Assembly (NCBI RefSeq): GCF_001433855.1
Contig: NZ_AZCP01000005.1
Span: 31,465-95,464 of the forward strand
Length of the DNA stretch: 64,000 bases
Direction: 5' to 3'
From: Levilactobacillus brevis ATCC 14869 = DSM 20054
Lineage (GTDB): Bacteria > Bacillota > Bacilli > Lactobacillales > Lactobacillaceae
In this document: positions 18,204 to 26,744 of the stretch, piece after piece
How positions within the stretch are numbered: position 1 is the stretch's first letter
How the letters are laid out: each line of letters starts with the position of its first letter
Position numbers and translations under genes: made by a program
Notes under the pieces: generated by a model
What the model saw: the letters and a program-made list of their open reading frames with translations, nothing else
Told to the model about the DNA's origin: nothing
The model's database searches: none

Positions 18204-18353
18204 ATGGCTCAACGAAAGATCGCTCTGGCTTGTTCAGTTTGCGGGTCGCGGAATTACACCATCACTGCGAGTGCGACGCGCACGAAACGTCTAGAGGTTA
18301 TGAAATTCTGTAAATTCTGTGGTAAGCACACATTACATCGAGAAACCCGTTAA
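18204..18353 (+). CDS. rpmG: 50S ribosomal protein L33
   Basis: This 49-residue ribosomal protein begins [18 protein letters not shown]. It has four zinc-ligand cysteines in two CxxC pairs (CSVC near residue 10 and CKFC near 36), so it is the zinc-containing C+ paralogue. It lies in the conserved sigH-rpmG-secE-nusG order. An AAAGGTGG site precedes the ATG. Confidence 0.93.
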   Translation: MAQRKIALACSVCGSRNYTITASATRTKRLEVMKFCKFCGKHTLHRETR

Positions 18354-18396
18354 GTTGACTATTCACGACAAACATTAATTTTAGGGAGGCAACACC

Positions 18397-18573
18397 ATGC
18401 ATTTAATCCGTTTCTTCAAATCAGTCGGTGCCGAAATGAAGCAAGTTTCTTGGCCCGGTGTTAAGCAGACACGGCACGATACCGGAACAGTGGTTGGGAT
18501 TTCCGTCCTGTTCTCCATTTTCTTTGCGGTTGTGGACTGGATCGTGCAATTTGGCTTAAAGTTCCTTTCCTAA
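18397..18573 (+). CDS. secE: Preprotein translocase subunit SecE
   Basis: SecE clamps SecY in the membrane protein channel. The 58-residue product is the short single-pass Firmicute form: an amphipathic N-terminus with the conserved FKSVGAEMKQVSWPGVKQ, then one transmembrane segment (GTVVGISVLFSIFFAVVDWIVQFGL). GGGAGG precedes the ATG. It lies 43 bases after rpmG and before nusG, with an intrinsic terminator between secE and nusG. Confidence 0.94.
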   Translation: MHLIRFFKSVGAEMKQVSWPGVKQTRHDTGTVVGISVLFSIFFAVVDWIVQFGLKFLS

Positions 18574-18628
18574 TGGAATTGTCGGTAGTCAAATAACACT
18601 AAATATGCTATATTAATTGGTAACAGGG

Positions 18629-18657
18629 AACTTCGTGGATTGCGGAGTTTTTTTATT
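18629..18657 (+). terminator. Intrinsic terminator between secE and nusG
   Basis: AACTTCG (18629-18635) pairs with CGGAGTT (18643-18649, one G-U) and is followed by seven Ts. It probably lowers read-through from secE, so nusG may have its own promoter nearby (weak TATATT at 18609-18614). Confidence 0.65.
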
Positions 18658-18697
18658 TTGCTCGAAAAGTCAATAAAGCTAAAGGAGTGCACCAAAC

Positions 18698-19246
18698 ATG
18701 GTTGAGTCAGCTGAAAAGCAATGGTACGTGCTGCATACTTACGCAGGGTACGAAAATAAGGTAATGGCAAACTTGGAATCGCGGGCCGAATCAATGGGAA
18801 TGCAAGACAACATTTTCCGCGTGGTTGTCCCCGAAGAAGAGGAACACGAAGTTAAGAATGGTAAGGATAAGGTCACGATGGAAAAGACCTTCCCAGGCTA
18901 CGTCTTAGTGGAAATGGTCATGAGTGATCAATCTTGGTATATCGTGCGGAACACACCTGGTGTCACTGGATTCTTAGGGTCCCATGGTCAAGGTAGTAAG
19001 CCAACGCCATTGTTGCCTGATGAAGTAGAACGGATTTTGCGTCGCGTTGGTATTTCTGCGCGCCATGCTGAACTGGATGTTGCACCTGGCGATTCAGTAA
19101 CGATCGTCGATGGCGCCTTCAGTGGTTTAGTTGGTAAGATTACTGAAGTCGACAACGAAAAGATGAAGCTGAAGGTTAACATCGACATGTTTGGTCGAGA
19201 AACCAGTACCGAATTAAACTTCGATCAAGTTGATCCAATCGTTTAA
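18698..19246 (+). CDS. nusG: Transcription termination/antitermination factor NusG
   Basis: NusG binds RNA polymerase and tunes pausing, Rho activity and transcription-translation coupling. The 182-residue product has the NGN domain (KQWYVLHTYAGYENKVMANLE at the start, FPGYVLVEM and VRNTPGVTGFLGS in the middle) and a C-terminal KOW domain (APGDSVTIVDGAFSGLVGKI). AAAGGAG precedes the ATG. It ends the sigH-rpmG-secE-nusG cluster and precedes rplK. Confidence 0.96.
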   Translation: MVESAEKQWYVLHTYAGYENKVMANLESRAESMGMQDNIFRVVVPEEEEHEVKNGKDKVTMEKTFPGYVLVEMVMSDQSWYIVRNTPGVTGFLGSHGQGSKPTPLLPDEVERILRRVGISARHAELDVAPGDSVTIVDGAFSGLVGKITEVDNEKMKLKVNIDMFGRETSTELNFDQVDPIV

Positions 19247-19324
19247 GACTAAGTAGCGGCTTAACCGTTTCAGACAAGTTCCTGGATAATGCTGACGTTG
19301 GTTAATGTTGATTTAGAAAAGAAC

Positions 19325-19353
19325 TTGTGGCAGTAGGTAAAGTGTGGTATGAT
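19325..19353 (+). promoter_or_regulatory. Promoter of rplK-rplA
   Basis: TTGTGG (19325-19330), a 17-base spacer and TATGAT (19348-19353) lie about 90 bases before the rplK start. Confidence 0.7.
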
Positions 19354-19383
19354 TCTCAGGTATGCGTGACGCATATTGTTAAC

Positions 19384-19417
19384 GTGGGAGGAGCAAACTA
19401 ACAGCTCCACTTACCAC
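19384..19417 (+). promoter_or_regulatory. Putative ribosomal protein L1 binding site in the rplK leader
   Basis: GTGGGAGG and CTCCACTTACCAC form a bulged hairpin in the 5' leader. The same GTGGGAGG ... TCC/TTAC/CCAC pattern recurs between rplK and rplA (19918-19943). L1 represses its own operon by binding an mRNA copy of its 23S site, and these two elements are the likely targets. Confidence 0.6.
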
Positions 19418-19444
19418 ATCACGGACTCAAGGAGGTATTGTCTC

Positions 19445-19870
19445 GTGGCTAAAAAAGTAGCTAATGTCGTTAAATTACAGATTCCCGCGGGTAAAGCAAC
19501 ACCAGCTCCCCCAGTTGGACCAGCATTGGGCCAAGCAGGGATCAACATCATGGGCTTCACTAAGGAATTCAACGCTCGTACCGCTGACCAAGCTGGTATG
19601 ATCATTCCTGTTGTGATTAGTGTCTATGAAGATCGTTCCTTTGATTTCATCACCAAGACTCCTCCAGCAGCAACGCTGTTGAAGAAGGCTGCTGGTGTTG
19701 AACATGGTTCCGGCGAACCTAACACGAACAAGGTTGCAACTGTAACCAAGGATCAAGTTAAGCAAATCGCTGAAACGAAAATGCAAGATCTAAACGCAGC
19801 TGACGTTGAAGCAGCTATGCGCATGATTGAAGGTACTGCCCGGAGCATGGGCTTCACGGTCGAAGGTTAA
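19445..19870 (+). CDS. rplK: 50S ribosomal protein L11
   Basis: L11 forms the base of the L7/L12 stalk with 23S rRNA helices 43/44. The product is exactly 141 residues and has the proline-rich N-terminal [34 protein letters not shown] and the C-terminal rRNA-binding domain ([25 protein letters not shown]). The GTG at 19445 follows AAGGAGG by nine bases. A longer upstream frame is only leader sequence. Confidence 0.96.
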   Translation: MAKKVANVVKLQIPAGKATPAPPVGPALGQAGINIMGFTKEFNARTADQAGMIIPVVISVYEDRSFDFITKTPPAATLLKKAAGVEHGSGEPNTNKVATVTKDQVKQIAETKMQDLNAADVEAAMRMIEGTARSMGFTVEG

Positions 19871-19917
19871 GCTCAGTTTCGGATAGTCGGACACTTCACG
19901 AAAATGAAATGTGTCAA

Positions 19918-19943
19918 GTGGGAGGTTTATCCGTTACAACCAC
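19918..19943 (+). promoter_or_regulatory. Second putative L1 binding site, between rplK and rplA
   Basis: GTGGGAGG followed by TCCGTTACAACCAC gives the bulged hairpin known from Firmicute rplA leaders. It begins 25 bases before the rplA start codon, so bound L1 would block rplA translation. Confidence 0.65.
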
Positions 19944-19967
19944 ATTTGCAAGGAGGAATACACAAAA

Positions 19968-20666
19968 ATGGCTCACAAACGAGGTAAAAAGTATCAAGAC
20001 GCTGCCAAGCAGGTCGAGGCTGACAAGGTCTACGGCATGGGCGACGCCATTGATTTAGTAAAGAAGATTGATTTCGCTAAGTTTGATGCAACGGTTGAAG
20101 TTGCTTTCAAGCTTAACGTTGACACGAAGCAAGCGGACCAACAACTCCGTGGCGCATTAGTATTACCAAATGGTACCGGTAAGGAAACCACGGTAATCGT
20201 ATTCGCTAAGGGTGACCAAGCTAAGGCTGCTGAAGCAGCTGGTGCTGACGTTGTTGGCGAACAAGACTTAGTAGAACGCATCCAAGACGGCTGGTTGGAC
20301 TTTGACGTTGCAATTGCAACGCCAGATATGATGGCCCAAGTTGGTCGTTTGGGTCGGGTCTTAGGACCTAAGGGCTTAATGCCTAACCCTAAGACGGGTA
20401 CGGTTACCATGAACGTGGAAAAGGCCGTTTCCGATGCTAAGAATGGTCAAGTTACTTACCGGACTGACCGGGATGGTAACGTGGCTGTACCATTTGGTAA
20501 GGTTTCTTTTGATGCTGACAAGCTTGCCGGCAACTTAAAGAGCATTGCTGAAACGATTGTTCGTATTCGTCCTGCTGCTGTACGTGGCACTTACGTTCAA
20601 CACGTTTCAATTTCTTCAACGTTTGGCCCTAGCGTCGACGTTGACTTGGCTTCATTATTAGCCTAA
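19968..20666 (+). CDS. rplA: 50S ribosomal protein L1
   Basis: L1 forms the mobile stalk at the E site and autoregulates its operon. The 232-residue product has the family core: [14 protein letters not shown] at the start, the GVDVVG-like [31 protein letters not shown] segment and the signature [27 protein letters not shown] lies 11 bases before the ATG at 19968. The upstream in-frame codons are intergenic leader. Confidence 0.96.
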   Translation: MAHKRGKKYQDAAKQVEADKVYGMGDAIDLVKKIDFAKFDATVEVAFKLNVDTKQADQQLRGALVLPNGTGKETTVIVFAKGDQAKAAEAAGADVVGEQDLVERIQDGWLDFDVAIATPDMMAQVGRLGRVLGPKGLMPNPKTGTVTMNVEKAVSDAKNGQVTYRTDRDGNVAVPFGKVSFDADKLAGNLKSIAETIVRIRPAAVRGTYVQHVSISSTFGPSVDVDLASLLA

Positions 20667-20702
20667 GTTAAAGCGTGAAATAAAAAAATCCCTAACATGC
20701 CG

Positions 20703-20731
20703 TTGACACTTAGTGTTCGGTGATGTATTCT
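20703..20731 (+). promoter_or_regulatory. Promoter of rplJ-rplL
   Basis: A consensus TTGACA (20703-20708), a 17-base spacer and TATTCT (20726-20731) lie upstream of the L10 leader. Confidence 0.75.
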
Positions 20732-20737
20732 TATTAA

Positions 20738-20857
20738 GTTATGAATTGATCTACCTAAGACTCAGGTGACCAAATTGGTCTTAATCACCGCCTGCCGAGG
20801 CAGAAGTTTACTTAAACTTTTGACTCCTTATGTCTTGGTGGCATAGGGATTTTTTTA
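20738..20857 (+). ncRNA. Ribosomal protein L10 leader RNA with attenuator terminator
   Basis: The rplJ leader contains the conserved elements of the L10 leader family: ACTCAGGTGACCAAATTGGTCTTAATCACCG and CCTGCCGAGGCAGAAG-type stems that can form the kink-turn site for the L10(L12)4 complex. A terminator follows (TCCTTATG at 20825-20832 with CATAGGGA at 20842-20849, then seven Ts). Excess L10 complex should favour termination before rplJ. Confidence 0.85.
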
Positions 20858-20888
20858 TCCCACCAAACTATTCTGGGAGGTGAACAAT

Positions 20889-21395
20889 GTGAGTGAAAAA
20901 GCTATTGCAGTTAAAGCACAACACGTCGAAAGCGTCGTTGAAAAATTTAACAATGCAACCAGTGCAATCGTTGTTGATTACCGTGGGTTAACGGTGGAAC
21001 AAGTAACCGACCTACGTAAGCAATTGCGTGATGCAGGCGTTCAAATGAACGTCATCAAGAACAAGATCTTGACCCGGGCTGCTGAAAAGGCGGGTTACGG
21101 CGATTTGAATGATGTATTCGCTGGCCCAACGGCCGTTGCTTTCTCTAACGAGGATCCAATTGCCCCAGCTAAGGTTTTGAAGAAGTTTGCTGATAGCGTA
21201 GATGCTCTTGAAATCAAGGGTGGTTACATCGAAGGAAACATCGTTTCAATCGATGAAATCAACGTATACGCTACCTTGCCTAGTCGTGAAGAATTACTCG
21301 CTACTTTGGCAAGTCAACTTCAAGCACCCGTTCGGAACGTGGCCTACGCAATCAAGGCTATCGTGGACAAGGGCGACGAAGGCGACGCAGCTTAA
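20889..21395 (+). CDS. rplJ: 50S ribosomal protein L10
   Basis: L10 anchors the L7/L12 dimers to the ribosome and controls its own operon through the leader upstream. The 168-residue product has the typical N-terminal [36 protein letters not shown] and a C-terminal L12-binding helix ([29 protein letters not shown]). The start is the GTG at 20889, eight bases after GGGAGG. The nearby ATG (20887) is out of frame and meets a stop at once. Confidence 0.95.
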   Translation: MSEKAIAVKAQHVESVVEKFNNATSAIVVDYRGLTVEQVTDLRKQLRDAGVQMNVIKNKILTRAAEKAGYGDLNDVFAGPTAVAFSNEDPIAPAKVLKKFADSVDALEIKGGYIEGNIVSIDEINVYATLPSREELLATLASQLQAPVRNVAYAIKAIVDKGDEGDAA

Positions 21396-21443
21396 AGTTT
21401 CGTTACGTAACATCAAAAAAACAATTATTGGAGGAAATCTATC

Positions 21444-21812
21444 ATGGCTTTTGATAAAGACACGATCATCGCTTCTCTTAAAGAAGCATCAATTACTGAC
21501 CTTAGCGACTTAGTTAAGGCAATCGAAGACGAATTTGGCGTTTCAGCTGCTGCTCCTGTAGCCGCAGCCGGTGCTGCTGGTGGCGACGCTGCTGGTGCCA
21601 AGGACTCATTCGACGTTGAAATGACTGAATCTGGTGATGCTAAGGTTAAGGCCATCAAGGCTGTCCGTGAAATCACTGGTCTTGGTTTGAAGGACGCTAA
21701 GGGTCTTGTTGACAACGTACCATCTGTCATCAAGGAAGGCGTTTCTGAAGACGAAGCTAACGACATCAAGGAAAGCCTTGAAGCCGTTGGTGCCGTGGTT
21801 ACTTTGAAGTAA
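21444..21812 (+). CDS. rplL: 50S ribosomal protein L7/L12
   Basis: L7/L12 recruits translational GTPases. The 122-residue acidic product has the N-terminal dimerisation helices ([20 protein letters not shown]), the Ala/Gly-rich hinge at about 33-52 and the C-terminal domain [40 protein letters not shown] precedes the ATG. A UUCG-capped terminator follows. Confidence 0.97.
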   Translation: MAFDKDTIIASLKEASITDLSDLVKAIEDEFGVSAAAPVAAAGAAGGDAAGAKDSFDVEMTESGDAKVKAIKAVREITGLGLKDAKGLVDNVPSVIKEGVSEDEANDIKESLEAVGAVVTLK

Positions 21813-21835
21813 TCATCTTCACTTACGAAATAATG

Positions 21836-21859
21836 AACCGCTATCTTCGGGTAGCGGTT
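21836..21859 (+). terminator. Intrinsic terminator after rplL
   Basis: A ten-base stem (AACCGCTATC with GGTAGCGGTT) capped by a TTCG tetraloop is followed by seven Ts. Confidence 0.93.
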
Positions 21860-21884
21860 TTTTTGTACAATTTTTTATTTAAGT

Positions 21885-22019
21885 TTCGCAAAAGTCAAAA
21901 GGGACTACCAAGAGCGTATTGATGTTGAGCAATATTAGAAACGTAACGGTGTGTTGGGTGAAGAGTCTACGCCGCTTCGTGATGATAATCAGTCGTTATT
22001 AAAGGTATGGGGCCGTTAA
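21885..22019 (+). pseudogene. Possible decayed gene remnant with an internal stop
   Basis: Between rplL and mprF (a gap of 382 bases) one frame reads FAKVKRDYQERIDVEQY, then TAG, then KRNGVLGEESTPLRDDNQSLLKVWGR and a TAA stop at 22017-22019. The composition is protein-like on both sides of the single stop, and a terminator (22059-22094) follows as if closing a gene. I do not recognise the family and see no start codon or ribosome binding site, so this could be chance. Confidence 0.3.
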
Positions 22020-22058
22020 GCACATGCAATTGGGCAGGAAATTCCTTTAAAAAGTCGT

Positions 22059-22094
22059 ATGCGGACTCAAGCTAAATAGCTGGGTCCGTATTTT
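22059..22094 (+). terminator. Intrinsic terminator in the rplL-mprF gap
   Basis: ATGCGGACTC-AGCT pairs with AGCT-GGGTCCGTAT (two G-U pairs, one mismatch) and is followed by TTTT. It is a second terminator behind rplL, or the end of the putative remnant gene. Confidence 0.65.
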
Positions 22095-22120
22095 CGTGTC
22101 CAGATTTAAAAAAAGTTAAC

Positions 22121-22129
22121 TGCTATAAT
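22121..22129 (+). promoter_or_regulatory. Extended -10 promoter of mprF
   Basis: TG-C-TATAAT lies 66 bases before the mprF start; the -35 region is poor. Confidence 0.6.
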
Positions 22130-22194
22130 GGTGAGCCATGATTGTCTTTTACCGCAGAACTTGCGATAATAGAAAGGAGTAAGGGGGAACCAAT

Positions 22195-24807
22195 ATGGGG
22201 CGAAAATTATGGGGACGGATTCAGAAACATTTGCCATTAATTAAAGCAATTTTTATCTTTTCAATTTTAATCTTTGTGATTCAGACGGTTGGTCGGATTG
22301 CCCACGAGGTGAACGGCCAGCAGCTGCGATCGGAGTTGGCAACATTAGATACCGGCACGATCTTGCTGTTGATCGCTGGTGGCTTTTTGGCGGTGACACC
22401 GATGTTGATCTATGATTTCACGATTGTCGAATTTTTGCCAGGAAAATTTTCTTGGAGCTATATTGTTCGCAGTGGGTGGACCACCAATACATTTACTAAT
22501 CTGGCTGGAATGGGTGGCTTGTTAGGCGCTAGTCTACGGGCTAACTTTTACGCGCGATCAGCGACTAAAAAGCAAGTGGTTTATGCGATCTCTAAGATTG
22601 CTTTGTTCCTGTTGGCGGGGCTATCGTTGGCCTGTTGGGTGGCGTTAATCTTGCTGTTTGGCTTTGACATTGGTCAGCCTTACCGGGGATATTGGATCTG
22701 GCTATTAGGTGGGGGGCTGTATTTTCCGGGCATCTTTCTCTTTACGCGTATTAGCGATAACGAGTTTTTTGCTGACCTGACATTGCGTCGGGAATTGAAA
22801 CTAATTTTGGGATCAAGTCTCGAATGGGCCAGTTGTGCGGGCTTTTTCCTAGTCATTGGTTGGGCGTTAGGCTTGCCAATATCTTTAGCGGCGGTATTTC
22901 CGATGTTTGTCGTGGCTTCAGTAGCCGGGGTTGTTTCAATGATCCCCGGTGGGTTGGGGTCATTTGATGTTTTTATGATTATTGGTCTAGGATTTTTAGG
23001 GGTGAGTCGTGCCGATGCGACTGGTTGGCTACTCTTGTATCGGCTATTTTATTACTTATTGCCATTTTTAGTGGGGGTCGGTTTCTTCATTCATGATACC
23101 GGCCGCCGATTAAATCGGTTCTTAGATGGCCTCCCAGTGGCGATTTTACGCCGCGGGGCTCATTGGTTGGTGACAACCTTTATGTATTTTTCCGGGGTGA
23201 TGATGTTATTATTTGCCACAATTCCGGATGTTGTCTTGGCCAATCGGGTTTATCTGCGGTTTGTGCCGTACATGTTTTATTTTTTGAGTCAGGTGACTAA
23301 CATTGTGATGGCCTTCTTACTAATTGGACTAGCACGAGGGGTCGGCGCTCACGTCAAACGCGCTTTCTGGCCGACACTGGTGGTCCTCGTTGTGGCGATT
23401 GTGATGACCTTATGGCGGGAGAACTTCCCAGTAGGACTAGCTCTTTTACTTGGCTTAGTTTTGATTTGCTTATTAGTTGCGCGACCGGAACTGTATCGAA
23501 CCAGTTTTCATTATTCATGGGGCGGGTTACTCATTGATGGCAGCATTTACGTGGGCACTTTTTTGATGTACACGCTGCTGGGTCTATCGACCTTGCAAGG
23601 TCCGCACCATCGGCCATGGTTTCCTCGTGCTTGGCTACTCCCATCAACGCAAGTTTGGTTGAACGGGTTAGGCGGCTTGTTAGTCGCATTATTAATTATG
23701 GTAAGCGTTTATCGATACTTAGCGTGGACGCAACCCCAATGGTTGCACTTAGATTACGATGCGCCACGAATGCGTGCAATTATTGTGCGCTTTGGTGGTA
23801 ATGAGGTCAGTCACTTGGCCTTTTTACATGATAAGCAAGCCTATTTCTACCAAGAAAACGGTGAAGATCAACTGTTCATATTATTCCGGCAGAAGGCCGA
23901 TAAACTATTGGTTATGGGCGAACCGATTGGTAATCAGGAAAAATTAGAGCCAGCATTACAGGCCTTCATGAAGGATGCAAATTTGGCCGGATTACGACCG
24001 GTATTTTATGAAATCAGTGAATCCTTAACCCTTCGGTTACATGAAATGGGATTTGATTTTATTAAGATCGGAGAAGAAGGGCACGTTGCTTTGTCTACCT
24101 TTAGCTTGGCAGGAAAAGCCCATCGTGGTGAACGGGCTTTGATGAACAAGTTTGATCGGGAAGGCTATCGATTCGAATTACTTCAGCCGCCATTACGGGC
24201 CCATCAGGTCAATGAGCTACGACGAATTTCAGATGATTGGTTACGCGGAGAAACAGAAAAGGGTTTCTCGATGGGCTTCTTTGACGCGGCTTATTTGGAT
24301 GAGGCACCGGTAGCGGTGATGCGCAACAAGGCAGGCGACATTGTGGCGTTTGCTAATCTAATGCCCACAGGCGATCAGCGGATGACTTCGATTGATTTGA
24401 TGCGTGCTAGCCCGCAGGCACCGTCTGGCATCATGGATGGGTTATTTATCTATCTATTTGACTACAGCCGGCAGCAAGGCTATGAGAACTTCAATCTAGG
24501 GATGGCCCCATTGGCGAATGTTGGGGTTTCATCATTTAGTTTTATTGAGGAGCGTGCAGCGCATCTGATTTATGAGTACGGGTCTAGTTTCTATAGCTTT
24601 CAAGGATTACGAGCATATAAGGCGAAATACGTGACGGATTGGCAGCCGAAATATTTGGCGTATCGACGGCGGCAATCGTTAGTCTTTAGTATGTTGCAGT
24701 TAATGCTGGTGATCAATCGGCCAGGATCAACACCAGCGGTCGAACCTAAATGGTTGGGTGGCTGGTTTGCCAGTGCAATTCGTTGGCAGAATCGAAATAA
24801 TTATTAG
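22195..24807 (+). CDS. mprF: Bifunctional lysylphosphatidylglycerol flippase/synthetase MprF
   Basis: MprF transfers lysine (or another amino acid) from its tRNA to phosphatidylglycerol and flips the cationic lipid outward, giving resistance to cationic antimicrobial peptides. The 870-residue product has an N-terminal flippase part with about 8 membrane segments (to about 310), more membrane segments to about 520, and a cytosolic C-terminal DUF2156 GNAT-like synthase domain from about 535. That domain carries FIKIGEEGHVALSTFSL and the late GMAPLANVG and FQGLRAYKAKYVTDWQPKYLAY motifs. Full length fits the family. It is monocistronic with its own promoter and terminator. Confidence 0.92.
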   Translation: MGRKLWGRIQKHLPLIKAIFIFSILIFVIQTVGRIAHEVNGQQLRSELATLDTGTILLLIAGGFLAVTPMLIYDFTIVEFLPGKFSWSYIVRSGWTTNTFTNLAGMGGLLGASLRANFYARSATKKQVVYAISKIALFLLAGLSLACWVALILLFGFDIGQPYRGYWIWLLGGGLYFPGIFLFTRISDNEFFADLTLRRELKLILGSSLEWASCAGFFLVIGWALGLPISLAAVFPMFVVASVAGVVSMIPGGLGSFDVFMIIGLGFLGVSRADATGWLLLYRLFYYLLPFLVGVGFFIHDTGRRLNRFLDGLPVAILRRGAHWLVTTFMYFSGVMMLLFATIPDVVLANRVYLRFVPYMFYFLSQVTNIVMAFLLIGLARGVGAHVKRAFWPTLVVLVVAIVMTLWRENFPVGLALLLGLVLICLLVARPELYRTSFHYSWGGLLIDGSIYVGTFLMYTLLGLSTLQGPHHRPWFPRAWLLPSTQVWLNGLGGLLVALLIMVSVYRYLAWTQPQWLHLDYDAPRMRAIIVRFGGNEVSHLAFLHDKQAYFYQENGEDQLFILFRQKADKLLVMGEPIGNQEKLEPALQAFMKDANLAGLRPVFYEISESLTLRLHEMGFDFIKIGEEGHVALSTFSLAGKAHRGERALMNKFDREGYRFELLQPPLRAHQVNELRRISDDWLRGETEKGFSMGFFDAAYLDEAPVAVMRNKAGDIVAFANLMPTGDQRMTSIDLMRASPQAPSGIMDGLFIYLFDYSRQQGYENFNLGMAPLANVGVSSFSFIEERAAHLIYEYGSSFYSFQGLRAYKAKYVTDWQPKYLAYRRRQSLVFSMLQLMLVINRPGSTPAVEPKWLGGWFASAIRWQNRNNY

Positions 24808-24821
24808 GAATGTCAAGAACG

Positions 24822-24864
24822 AAAGTGGGGTAAGCGGCGATTAGTTGCCTTTTGCCCACTTTTT
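24822..24864 (+). terminator. Probable terminator of mprF
   Basis: AAAGTGGG (24822-24829) pairs with CCCACTTT (24855-24862) around a large, partly structured loop. A short T-run follows. Confidence 0.55.
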
Positions 24865-24885
24865 GGCATTGGATATTTGGAAACA

Positions 24886-24923
24886 CCAAAAGAGCCTGAG
24901 ATTTTTATCCCAGGCTCTTTTGG
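24886..24923. terminator. Bidirectional terminator between mprF and the LOG gene
   Basis: A perfect 13-base stem (24886-24898 with 24911-24923) lies seven bases beyond the stop codon of the minus-strand LOG gene. Confidence 0.85.
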
Positions 24924-24929
24924 CGTGAT

Positions 24930-25508
24930 CTAATTCGTGTATTTGTAAGGCAATTGGTGTTTAAAGGTGGCAAAACCGCTAAAGATGTCATCAATGGTTG
25001 TGGCATCAATGAAAAGGTCCATGTTTTCCTGTGGGGCAAAGCCCGCGTCGCAAGATTTTTGCATCATGGCAACCAGGTCATCAAAGTAGTGGTCAATATT
25101 GAATAGGGCAATTGGCTTTTGATGAACATTGATTTGACTCCATGAGAGCATGGTGGTGAATTCTTCAAATGTTCCAAAGCCCCCCGGTAAGACGATGAAG
25201 GCATCAGATTGGCGGAGCATTTCATCCTTACGCTCATCCATCGTGGCAGTCTCGATAAACGTCGTGACATCGTCTTTAGCCAAGCCCATCTCGCGTAAGA
25301 AGGTGGGAATAATGCCGATGACCTGACCACCAGCGGCCATTGTTGACGTGGCAATCGCGCCCATCAGGCCCTCTTTACCACCACCATAAACAACGGGATG
25401 GTCATGATGTGCTAGATAAGTACCTAAGGCATTGGTTTGTTCTAAAAATTGTGGGTCATAGCCGTGGTTAGACCCACAGAAAACACAGACATTTTTAATG
25501 GTTGGCAT
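24930..25508 (-). CDS. LOG family protein (TIGR00730 Rossmann fold, nucleoside 5'-monophosphate phosphoribohydrolase)
   Basis: LOG proteins cleave (modified) nucleoside 5'-monophosphates to base and ribose 5-phosphate. The 192-residue product begins KNVCVFCGSNHGYDPQF and has the two signatures VVYGGGKEGLMGAIA and LPGGFGTFEEFTTMLSW (PGGxGTxxE), with the catalytic Arg/Glu context MDERKDEMLRQSDAFIVLPGG. The start at 25508 follows GGGGGAA; in-frame upstream codons to 25583 lack a site. It is a single gene with a terminator shared with mprF. The physiological substrate in lactobacilli is not known. Confidence 0.85.
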   Translation of the reverse strand: MPTIKNVCVFCGSNHGYDPQFLEQTNALGTYLAHHDHPVVYGGGKEGLMGAIATSTMAAGGQVIGIIPTFLREMGLAKDDVTTFIETATMDERKDEMLRQSDAFIVLPGGFGTFEEFTTMLSWSQINVHQKPIALFNIDHYFDDLVAMMQKSCDAGFAPQENMDLFIDATTIDDIFSGFATFKHQLPYKYTN

Positions 25509-25707
25509 ACTTGATTCCCCCAAAGTTTGATTAAGTCTAGTATACCGCAAAAAGACATTGCTAGACTTGTCAATGACGATCAAGCTGACTCATTTTGCCC
25601 GGATTAGTTTGCTAAACTTAACTAGTGATACGCCTCAGTGGTTCTTTTATGCGGGGGGCCTTATGCTGAATTCGTAATCGTTAGAAATGACTTTTAAGGA
25701 GGACGCT

Positions 25708-26625
25708 ATGATGACTATGAAGAAGATTGTTGTCGCTGGTGGGGGAACGCTCGGGAGTCAAATTGCTTATCAAACAGCTTTCAGTGGATTTGATGTGACA
25801 CTATATGATATTAATGCTGGGGCAATTAGCGCTGCTAAGCGTCGAATGACCACTTGGGATCAAGCGTATGCGCATGAGGTACACGCCACGCCTGAACAGA
25901 TTCAGGCGACTAATGCGCGGCTAACTTATGAAACAGATTTGGGTGTGGCCGTAACGGATGCTGATTTGGTAATTGAGGCCATTCCAGAAGTCGTTGATAT
26001 TAAAAATGAGTTCTATAGTCATTTGGCGCAGGTCGCACCAGCCAAGACTATTTTTGCAACGAATACATCAACTCTGCTGCCGAGCCAGTTTGCGGCCATT
26101 ACGCAGCGTCCTGAGAAGTTTTTAGCCTTGCACTTTGCTAACCACATTTGGGCGAATAATACGGCTGAAATTATGGGCCATCCAACAACCGACCCAGCAG
26201 TTTATGAGACAGTCGTAGATTTTGCGCATGCGATTGGCATGATTACGATTGAACTGCATAAGGAACAATCCGGATACGTGCTGAACAGTCTATTGATCCC
26301 GTGGGTTGATGCCGCTTTGATTTTGTGGGTTAAAGGCATTGCCGATGTGGAAACGATTGACAAGACTTGGATGTTAGCCGGTGGTTCGCCAATTGGGCCT
26401 TTCGGTATTTTGGATGAAGTCGGCTTACGGACGGCCTATAACATCATGTTAGCGGCTAGCCAGCAACCAGGAAAGGAAGACTTGGTTACAGTCGTACAAA
26501 AACTTAAGGTCGATATGTTGGATCAAAATAAATTGGGGCAAGAAAGTGGCCAAGGTTTCTATCATTATCCGGACCCGGCTTTCCGCCAGTCAGAATTTTT
26601 AACGAATAACGTGACCTCATTATAA
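25708..26625 (+). CDS. 3-hydroxyacyl-CoA dehydrogenase family protein
   Basis: The family oxidises L-3-hydroxyacyl-CoA with NAD+. The 305-residue product has a Rossmann start KIVVAGGGTLGSQIAYQTAFSGFDVTLYDI, in which the usual GxGxxG reads GGGTLG. It then has the catalytic-domain segments NTSTLLPSQFA and HFANHIWANNTAEIM and a C-terminal helical domain with GGSPIGPFGILDEVGL. The start at 25708 has AAGGAGG six bases upstream. Lactobacilli lack beta-oxidation, and no thiolase or crotonase gene is nearby, so the true substrate may be a free 3-hydroxy acid. This is inference. Confidence 0.82.
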   Translation: MMTMKKIVVAGGGTLGSQIAYQTAFSGFDVTLYDINAGAISAAKRRMTTWDQAYAHEVHATPEQIQATNARLTYETDLGVAVTDADLVIEAIPEVVDIKNEFYSHLAQVAPAKTIFATNTSTLLPSQFAAITQRPEKFLALHFANHIWANNTAEIMGHPTTDPAVYETVVDFAHAIGMITIELHKEQSGYVLNSLLIPWVDAALILWVKGIADVETIDKTWMLAGGSPIGPFGILDEVGLRTAYNIMLAASQQPGKEDLVTVVQKLKVDMLDQNKLGQESGQGFYHYPDPAFRQSEFLTNNVTSL

Positions 26626-26689
26626 CGAGAGCACAGAGATGCTACACGCACCGGTTAACGTGAAATAAGCGAATTTGTAATTAAAGACA

Positions 26690-26738
26690 AAAATCCCCCG
26701 CCAATACAGCCATAATGGGTGTATCAGCGGGGGATTTT
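26690..26738. terminator. Bidirectional terminator (dehydrogenase gene and nrdF)
   Basis: A 12-base perfect outer stem (26690-26701 with 26727-26738) contains an inner ATACA/TGTAT stem. It closes the plus-strand dehydrogenase gene and the minus-strand nrd operon. Confidence 0.9.
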
Positions 26739-26744
26739 GTTAGC

